DNA of 17,856 bases from contig DATMBL010000162.1 of the NCBI GenBank assembly GCA_035559295.1, positions 1 through 17,856 of the forward strand, read 5' to 3'. Numbering within the stretch: the first letter of the stretch is position 1; every line of letters begins with the position of its first letter. This stretch comes from DATMBL01 sp035559295. GTDB lineage: Bacteria > Desulfobacterota > Binatia > UBA9968. The notes under the pieces are model-generated. The model was not told where the DNA came from, made no database searches, and saw only the letters and a program-made list of their open reading frames with translations. This document shows positions 12,639 through 17,856 of this stretch, piece after piece. Made by a program: the position numbers and the translations under genes.

Positions 12639-14957
12639 ATGACGACGGAACACAAACCCGCCGGGCTCATTGGACAATCGATACGCAGGGTGGAAGACCC
12701 GACGCTGCTCACCGGCAAGGGCTGCTACGTCGATGACGTTCAGCTGCCCGGAACCCTTCACATGGCGGTGCTTCGAAGCCCCTATGCCCACGCGCGAATC
12801 GTCTCGATGAACACCGACCGCGCGGCGCAGATGCCCGGCGTCGAGCGCGTGTTGACGGGAAACGAAACCGAACGGCTGACGATTCCCTCGCCGGTCATGG
12901 TGCCGGGGCAAAAGATCCCGCCGCATCCGGTTCTCGCCAGAGGAGCCGTTCACGCCGTGGGGGTACCGGTCGCGGCGGTTGTGGCGACAACCCGAGCGCT
13001 CGCCCAGGACGCTGCGAACGCCATCGACGTCGAATACGACCCGCTTCCCGCGGTGGTCGATGCCGAAAAGGCTCTCGAGCCGGGCGCGCCGCTCGCGCGC
13101 GAAGAGCTCGACAGCAATGTATGCTACATCGCCACGAAAAAGGGGGGCGATGTCGAGAAGGCTTTTGCAGAAGCCGATCATGTCGTGCGCATGCACATCA
13201 AAAGCCCGCGTCAAGTGGCGATGGCGATCGAGCCGCGCGGCGCAGTGGCCAACCCCGAGCCGCTCGGCCGGGGATTGACGGTTTGGCTTTCGACCCAAAG
13301 CCCGCACCGCGTCCGCGCCGATCTCGCGACTGCACTCGGCTTTCCCGAACATAAAATCCGCGTGATCGCGCCCGACGTGGGCGGCGGCTTTGGCAGCAAG
13401 GGGCCGCTTTACCGCGAGTACGTCCTCGCCTGTCATTTTGCGCTGCTTCTCGGCCGTCCGGTTAAATGGATCGCCACGCGCAGCGACGATTTCGTGACCA
13501 TGATCCAAGGTCGCGACCAGGCGATGACCTCCGAATTGGCGCTGAAACGAGACGGCACGATGCTCGGCCTCAAGGTCCGGGTGGTGGCGAACCTCGGGGC
13601 GTATCTCTACTCCAACACCGCGGGCCCGCCGCAAAGGATGATGGCGATGGCGCCCGGCTGCTATCAAATCCGCAACGCCCACGTGGAGGTCGTCGCCGTC
13701 TTCACCAACACGGTGCCGACCGGGCCGTACCGCGGCGCCGGCCGGCCCGAGTCGGTGTTGAACATCGAGCGGCTCGTTGACAAGGCGGCGCGCGAACTCG
13801 GAATCGATCGCATCGAGCTTCGACGTAAAAATTTCATCCGGCCCGATCAGTTTCCGTATCGGACCGCGGTCGGCGTCGAATACGACTCCGGCGATTACGA
13901 CAAGGCGCTATCCGAGGCGTTGCGCCTCTCGGGGTACGAGCAACTCATTCGTGAACGCGATCAGGCGCGCCGCCGGGGCGAGTTGGTCGGAGTCGGGATT
14001 TCTACGTTTGTGGAACCGAGCGGCGGAGCCGGGTTCGAAAGCGGCACGGTCCGGGTCGAACGCACGGGCGAAATCACGGTGCTCACCGGGTCGAGCTCTC
14101 ATGGCCAGGGCCATGAAACGATCTTTGCGCAGATCGCCGCCGAAAAACTGCGCGTCTCGATGGAACACGTGGCGATTCGCCATGGTGACACGTTGGCCGT
14201 GCAGCAAGGGGTCGGCACATTCGGCAGCCGAAGCGCCGTCATGGGCGGCGGAGCGCTCGCGCAAGCTCTGGACCGCGTGGTTGAAAAGGCCCGGCGCATC
14301 GCCGCGCATCTCATGGAGGCCGCGCCCGAGGACGTGATCCAAGCCGACAGCGGCTTCGCCGTCGCCGGCGTGCCGAACCGGATCGTCACGTGGCGCCAGA
14401 TCGCCGCCGCCGCCTATGGGCGGCTTCCTCCCGGCATGGAGCCGGGGCTGCAGGAGACCGTCTTCTTCGATCCCAGACGCGAGGCATGGGGATTCGGCAC
14501 TCATCTCGCCGTCGTCAGGATCGATCGGGAGACCGGGCGACCCACGGTTGAAAAGCTCGTGCTCGTCGACGACTGCGGTGTCGTCATCAACCCGATGATC
14601 GTCGAAGGGCAGATTCACGGCGGCGTCGCGCAGGGACTCGGCGAAGCCTTCCGCGAGCAGATGCTTTTCGGGGACGGCGGCGAAGTCATTACCGGCTCGC
14701 TGGTGAATTACGCCGTGCCGCGGGCCGGCGACATCCCTCCTATGATCCTGGGCGAGACCGTCACGCCGAATCCGTTCAACCCGCTTGGCGTTAAAGGCGT
14801 CGGAGAGTGCGGCACAAATGGCGCGCCTCCCGCAATCGCCAATGCCGTCATGGATGCGCTCGCGCCTTTGGGCATCGACCACCTGGACATGCCTTACACG
14901 GCGCCCAAACTCTGGGCCGCAATTCGAGCGGCCGAAGCGCGCAACGCGAGAGGTTAG
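12639..14957 (+). CDS. Molybdenum hydroxylase large subunit (xanthine dehydrogenase family, form II CoxL-like)
   Basis: This is the 772-residue molybdenum-cofactor subunit, of normal length. It opens with GQSIRRVEDPTLLTGKG, typical of the family. GGGFGSKG, HGQGHETIFAQI and GTFGSRSAVMGGGALAQA are cofactor-binding loops. The active-site loop is PYRGAGR (363-369), the form II sequence; true CO dehydrogenases carry AYRCSFR with the copper-binding cysteine, absent here. The catalytic glutamate is E723 (GVGECGTNGAPP). The enzyme therefore probably hydroxylates an organic substrate (purine, aldehyde or aromatic N-heterocycle), which cannot be named from sequence. No maturation genes (CoxD, CoxF or XdhC type) are in the window. 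Confidence 0.93.
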   Translation: MTTEHKPAGLIGQSIRRVEDPTLLTGKGCYVDDVQLPGTLHMAVLRSPYAHARIVSMNTDRAAQMPGVERVLTGNETERLTIPSPVMVPGQKIPPHPVLARGAVHAVGVPVAAVVATTRALAQDAANAIDVEYDPLPAVVDAEKALEPGAPLAREELDSNVCYIATKKGGDVEKAFAEADHVVRMHIKSPRQVAMAIEPRGAVANPEPLGRGLTVWLSTQSPHRVRADLATALGFPEHKIRVIAPDVGGGFGSKGPLYREYVLACHFALLLGRPVKWIATRSDDFVTMIQGRDQAMTSELALKRDGTMLGLKVRVVANLGAYLYSNTAGPPQRMMAMAPGCYQIRNAHVEVVAVFTNTVPTGPYRGAGRPESVLNIERLVDKAARELGIDRIELRRKNFIRPDQFPYRTAVGVEYDSGDYDKALSEALRLSGYEQLIRERDQARRRGELVGVGISTFVEPSGGAGFESGTVRVERTGEITVLTGSSSHGQGHETIFAQIAAEKLRVSMEHVAIRHGDTLAVQQGVGTFGSRSAVMGGGALAQALDRVVEKARRIAAHLMEAAPEDVIQADSGFAVAGVPNRIVTWRQIAAAAYGRLPPGMEPGLQETVFFDPRREAWGFGTHLAVVRIDRETGRPTVEKLVLVDDCGVVINPMIVEGQIHGGVAQGLGEAFREQMLFGDGGEVITGSLVNYAVPRAGDIPPMILGETVTPNPFNPLGVKGVGECGTNGAPPAIANAVMDALAPLGIDHLDMPYTAPKLWAAIRAAEARNARG

Positions 14958-15156
14958 GGCTGAGATTGAGGTTAAGACCGAGGACGTTAGCTTTAGAGTT
15001 CACCTTAATCCGGGTTTTAATCGAGCACGGTTGAACATCCCAGAGCTGTGTGCTGGATTGAAGTAGGTGCCGCGATTGGGGGAGGCCGCTAGTCAAGCGA
15101 AGCGCCCGGAAACGGCTCCGAACCTCGGCCTCAAGTTAAACCTGCCTTGTTGGCTC

Positions 15157-15919
15157 ATGCTCTCTTTCCGCAGCCGACGCAACAATCAAGTCTGGCGCGA
15201 TCCCGCCGTCGTCGCCGAATATGCCCGAGCGGCCGACCTGCAGCCCGCCGAGCGAACGGTTTTGGCGTTGCTTGAACCCGCGCTAGCGTCCATGGACATG
15301 CTCGATATCGGGGTCGGCGGCGGCCGGACGGCGCTCCACTTTGCTCACAGAATGCGCCTTTACGTCGGCATCGACTACTCGCCGGAAATGATCGCCGCCT
15401 GCCGCGCGCGCTTGGCGCCGGCAAGGAATTATCGCCTTTGCGGTGTGCGACGCCAGGGAGCTCGATTGTTTTTCGGCCGCTAGCTTCGATTTTGTTTTGT
15501 TCAGCTACAACGGTATCGATTACATGTCCCATGTCCAGCGCCTCGCCTTCTTCGCTGCGATTGCGAGCATCGGCGTACGCGGCGGCTATTTCTGTTTTGC
15601 GACGCACAATCTCGAAAGCCTCGAAGCTGCGAATACGCCGATCCGGCCGACAACCGGCCCGAGATACGCGATCGTCGACGGCGGCGCTCATGGGGGGCGG
15701 CTGGAGACCTATTATGTTAGTCCGGACGAACAGCTAAATCAGCTGCGCCGTTGGTTCGAAGAGATCCGGGTTTATGATGTCGATGGAGAGCGCGTCGCCC
15801 CGGAAGCGCTGCGCTCGAACCGCGCTCCGTGGCTCACGTTTTTGTGCCCGTCTGCGCTGACCGGTCTTACGATACGTCTCACATGTTGCACAAAGCCGAA
15901 TGCCATGTCCGAGGCGTAG
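15157..15919 (+). pseudogene. SAM-dependent methyltransferase broken by one frameshift
   Basis: Two overlapping plus-strand frames together make one class I methyltransferase of about 253 residues. The first (from ATG 15157) holds the AdoMet motifs MLDIGVGGGRTALHFA and VGIDYSPEMI, and stays in register to N91 at 15427-15429. The second, read from 15431, continues IAFAVCDARELDCF and SFDFVLFSYNGIDYM, which are the next two motifs, to the stop at 15917-15919. Skipping one base near 15430, or adding two, restores the frame. The upstream frame runs on past the break to 15483 with unrelated residues. It may be a real mutation or a sequencing or assembly error. The 14958-15156 gap holds no gene I can support. 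Confidence 0.8.
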
Positions 15920-16047
15920 GACAAGCGCGAGAACTAAGGAAAGCAGCGCGTTGCCAGAGCGCGATTTCCCTCGGTGGCATGACAGTTGCGTGGCACACCA
16001 GCATTGCATGCCTGTTTAAACTCTGAGCGCGAGACGCGGGAGGGCTT

Positions 16048-16407
16048 ATGCAGTACGTCGTTTTGCTGTCGCTGTTCGCGGTTCTCGGATGCGCTGCGAC
16101 GCCGAAGCCGGCCGACCGAGAACAGATCAACCGGGAGATGCCGCTGGTCGTCGATTACGAAAACAAGCGCAACGCCGTGAAGCAAGCGATTTACGTTCTG
16201 GCCGCAAAAGGCATCATCGACCAGGAAACCGGGCGGCAAGTAAAAGAATCGATGGATATCGAACACGTGTACTACGAGGCTTCCCTGATCAGCCTCGCGC
16301 GCGGCGAAATGGCCGAATATCGCGCCTATGTCGGGCTCGCCGAGCAGGAGTTGAACCGGACGAAGTCCGCGATCACCAATCGTGTGAAGGCACTCGACCC
16401 GCACTGA
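16048..16407 (+). CDS. Small lipoprotein, unknown function
   Basis: This is a 119-residue predicted lipoprotein. A very short signal peptide with no basic residue at its N-terminus (MQYVVLLSLFAVLGC) ends in the lipobox, with C15 as the lipid site. The mature part is mostly helical and charged, with no known domain that I recognise. A strong ribosome binding site (GGGAGGG) lies five to ten bases before the ATG. It is 19 bases ahead of the DUF1003 gene and probably in one transcript with it and treZ. The missing basic residue at the N-terminus is unusual but the lipobox is good. Confidence 0.72.
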   Translation: MQYVVLLSLFAVLGCAATPKPADREQINREMPLVVDYENKRNAVKQAIYVLAAKGIIDQETGRQVKESMDIEHVYYEASLISLARGEMAEYRAYVGLAEQELNRTKSAITNRVKALDPH

Positions 16408-16426
16408 GGAGAGAGCTTACGCATCC

Positions 16427-16972
16427 GTGGCCGACCGCGATCGAGAACAGCAGGAGAGCCTGCGCCGAGCGGATCACCCCGCGCAGCGCAACGTTCGCAC
16501 GATCTCGAAAATCGAACACGATGCATTGCGCACGCGTTCGGCCGGCGAACGGCTGAGCGATACCCTGGTCCGAGCCCTCGGTAGCGTTCCATCGATCGCG
16601 CTCCACCTTCTGTTGTTGCTTGCGTGGATAGTCGTCAATACCGGAGCGATTCCGGGGCTCGCGCGCTTCGACCCGTTCCCGTTCGGCGTTCTCACGCTGT
16701 TCGTTTCGGCCGAGGGCGTCTTGCTTGCACTGATCATTTTGATCAGTCAGAACCGGATGATTCGGCAAGCTGACCGCCGCGCTCATTTGGACTTGCAGAT
16801 CAACCTCCTCGCCGAACAGGAGGCGACACTGACGTTGCACATGCTGCGGCGCATCGGCCGGCAGGTCGGCGTGGCGCCCGACGCCCTGGATGGGGAAGCG
16901 AAGAGCCTCATCGAACAAACCGACGTGTACAGCATGATGCGCCACCTCGAAAACCAACTGCCCAAAGAATGA
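16427..16972 (+). CDS. DUF1003 family membrane protein
   Basis: This is a 181-residue DUF1003 protein of unknown function. Two membrane segments (about 54-72 and 85-107) enclose the family motif FDPFPFGVLTLFVSAEGVLLALIILISQNRM. They are followed by RADRRAHLDLQINLLAEQE-type sequence and a soluble tail predicted to be helical. The first 45 residues are charged and cytoplasmic. The start is GTG at 16427, with GAGGAGAGAG at about 16406-16415, slightly farther away than ideal. Its stop overlaps the treZ start by ATGA. Family members are widespread; no biochemical role is established that I know of. Confidence 0.88.
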   Translation: MADRDREQQESLRRADHPAQRNVRTISKIEHDALRTRSAGERLSDTLVRALGSVPSIALHLLLLLAWIVVNTGAIPGLARFDPFPFGVLTLFVSAEGVLLALIILISQNRMIRQADRRAHLDLQINLLAEQEATLTLHMLRRIGRQVGVAPDALDGEAKSLIEQTDVYSMMRHLENQLPKE

Positions 16973-17856
16973 GTGACGACGCTTTGATCGATAAGCTCGA
17001 CCGAGCGGCTTGTGGCGCGCTGGCCCTCCCGGCCGGAGCGGTGCGCTGGCGCGTGTGGGCGCCGTTCGCGCGGCGCGTGCAACTCGTCTTCATCGACGGC
17101 GAGCGCCGGCGGTTCCAGCCGATGGAACCCGAAGAGCACGGCTACTTTACCTGCACGGCGGCGGATGTTTCCGAGGGCCAGCGCTATGCGTATCGGCTCG
17201 ATGACGGGCCCGAGCGACCGGATCCCGCGTCGCGTTGGCAGCCCGAGGGCGTCCATCGCCCGTCGGCGGTGCTCAAGCCTGAAAGCTTCGTCTGGTCCGA
17301 TCAATCGTGGGGCAACATCCCGCGACAAGAACTCGTCTTCTACGAGATCCACGTGGGTACTTTCACGCAACACGGCACCTTCGATGCGATCACGGCCCGT
17401 CTGCCGGAGCTTCGCGAGTTGGGTGTCACCGCCCTCGAGATCATGCCGGTCAGCCAGTTTCCCGGAACGCGCAACTGGGGTTATGACGGCGTCTATCCCT
17501 ACGCACCGCAGAATAGCTATGGCGGGCCGCATGGGTTGCAGCGTTTAGTCGATGCCTGTCACCGTGCCGGCATGGCGATCTTTCTCGACGTCGTCTACAA
17601 CCACATGGGCCCCGAAGGATGCTACGCGGGCGAGTTTGGGCCGTATTACACCGATCGCTACAAGACCCCGTGGGGGAACGCGATCAACTTCGACGACCGC
17701 GGCTGCGACGGCGTCCGCGCCTACGTGCTGAACAACGTCCGCATGTGGATCGAGGACTATCATTTCGACGGCCTCAGGTTGGATGCGGTGCACGCGATCT
17801 ACGACTTTGGCGCGCGGCACATTTTGCGCGACATCAAGGAAACAGCCGACGCCGCC
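16969..17856 (+). CDS. treZ: Malto-oligosyltrehalose trehalohydrolase, N-terminal part (runs off window)
   Basis: The first 296 codons are present; the 3' end lies outside the window. TreZ, with TreY, makes trehalose from maltodextrins, releasing free trehalose from the end-converted chain. An N-terminal beta-sandwich domain (about 17-80, RWRVWAPFARRVQLVF) precedes the GH13 barrel. Visible barrel motifs are YEIHVGTFT, GVTALEIMPVSQFPG, NWGYDGVYPYAPQNSYGGP, DVVYNH (207-212) and FDGLRLDAVHAI with the likely nucleophile D272. The catalytic acid falls past the edge. The ATG overlaps the DUF1003 stop by ATGA, so translation is coupled. GlgB and GlgX are related, but the YNHMGPEG and GLRLDAVHAI spellings point to TreZ. 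Confidence 0.9.
   Translation, partial: MSDDALIDKLDRAACGALALPAGAVRWRVWAPFARRVQLVFIDGERRRFQPMEPEEHGYFTCTAADVSEGQRYAYRLDDGPERPDPASRWQPEGVHRPSAVLKPESFVWSDQSWGNIPRQELVFYEIHVGTFTQHGTFDAITARLPELRELGVTALEIMPVSQFPGTRNWGYDGVYPYAPQNSYGGPHGLQRLVDACHRAGMAIFLDVVYNHMGPEGCYAGEFGPYYTDRYKTPWGNAINFDDRGCDGVRAYVLNNVRMWIEDYHFDGLRLDAVHAIYDFGARHILRDIKETADAA

Noticed and set aside
12141..13682. 513-codon open frame on the minus strand
   Set aside because: It is antisense to the medium and large hydroxylase subunits, whose motifs are clear on the plus strand; it is a by-product of high GC third positions.
13908..14882. 324-codon open frame on the minus strand
   Set aside because: It is antisense to the large hydroxylase subunit and shows no domain pattern.
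11155..14957. Calling the hydroxylase an aerobic CO dehydrogenase (coxSML)
   Set aside because: The large subunit has PYRGAGR and not the AYRCSFR loop with the copper-binding cysteine, so CO oxidation is not supported.

Overview
The window looks like chromosomal DNA of a GC-rich Gram-negative bacterium. Two lipoprotein-type genes, an MlaC-type periplasmic lipid-binding protein, a molybdenum hydroxylase and a trehalose-pathway gene fit a free-living soil or sediment organism. No taxonomic marker gene is present. The intergenic repeats (palindromic 'GCGCTCTTTGCGCGAG'-type elements and 9-bp tandem units) remind me of uncultured deltaproteobacterial or related lineages, but that is only an impression.

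Left part (1-2800) is an accessory patch. A 65-residue membrane protein (362-559) is followed by two PIN-domain toxin-antitoxin modules on opposite strands: a CopG/RHH-type pair at 825-1479 (minus) and a Phd/YefM-type pair at 1765-2474 (plus). Both modules sit between three same-strand copies of the 3' end of one small membrane-protein gene. The copy at 2455-2793 is intact; those at about 641-780 and 1586-1690 are truncated and frameshifted. This nested structure is the most unusual thing in the window.

Middle (2800-6660, mostly minus strand): an FkbM-family methyltransferase, an HSL-type alpha/beta hydrolase with a perfect 18-bp palindrome upstream, a glycine-zipper lipoprotein, and a divergent mlaC-like gene. 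The first three intergenic gaps carry copies of a dispersed palindromic repeat.

6057-8637 (plus): mlaC is followed by a tightly packed trio: a discoidin-like beta-sandwich protein, exonuclease III, and a stand-alone LigD-type 3'-phosphoesterase (the last overlaps by ATGA). It looks like a DNA 3'-end processing unit. 8686-10463 (minus): a TVP38/TMEM64 membrane protein and ribonuclease HII, separated by a 9-bp tandem repeat. 10574-10897: a small exported protein with a weak peptidoglycan-binding-like tail.

11155-14957 (plus): a three-subunit xanthine-dehydrogenase-family molybdenum hydroxylase in the order small (2Fe-2S), medium (FAD), large (Mo). Its active-site loop reads PYRGAGR, so it is not a form I CO dehydrogenase. 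One dispersed repeat lies inside this operon. 15157-15919: a SAM methyltransferase broken by one frameshift. 16048-17856: a small lipoprotein, a DUF1003 membrane protein, and the first 296 codons of malto-oligosyltrehalose trehalohydrolase (treZ), which runs off the window.

I did not find a clear new defence or mobile system. The best candidates for something undescribed are the repeat-bracketed toxin-antitoxin patch and the discoidin-xth-LigD phosphoesterase operon.
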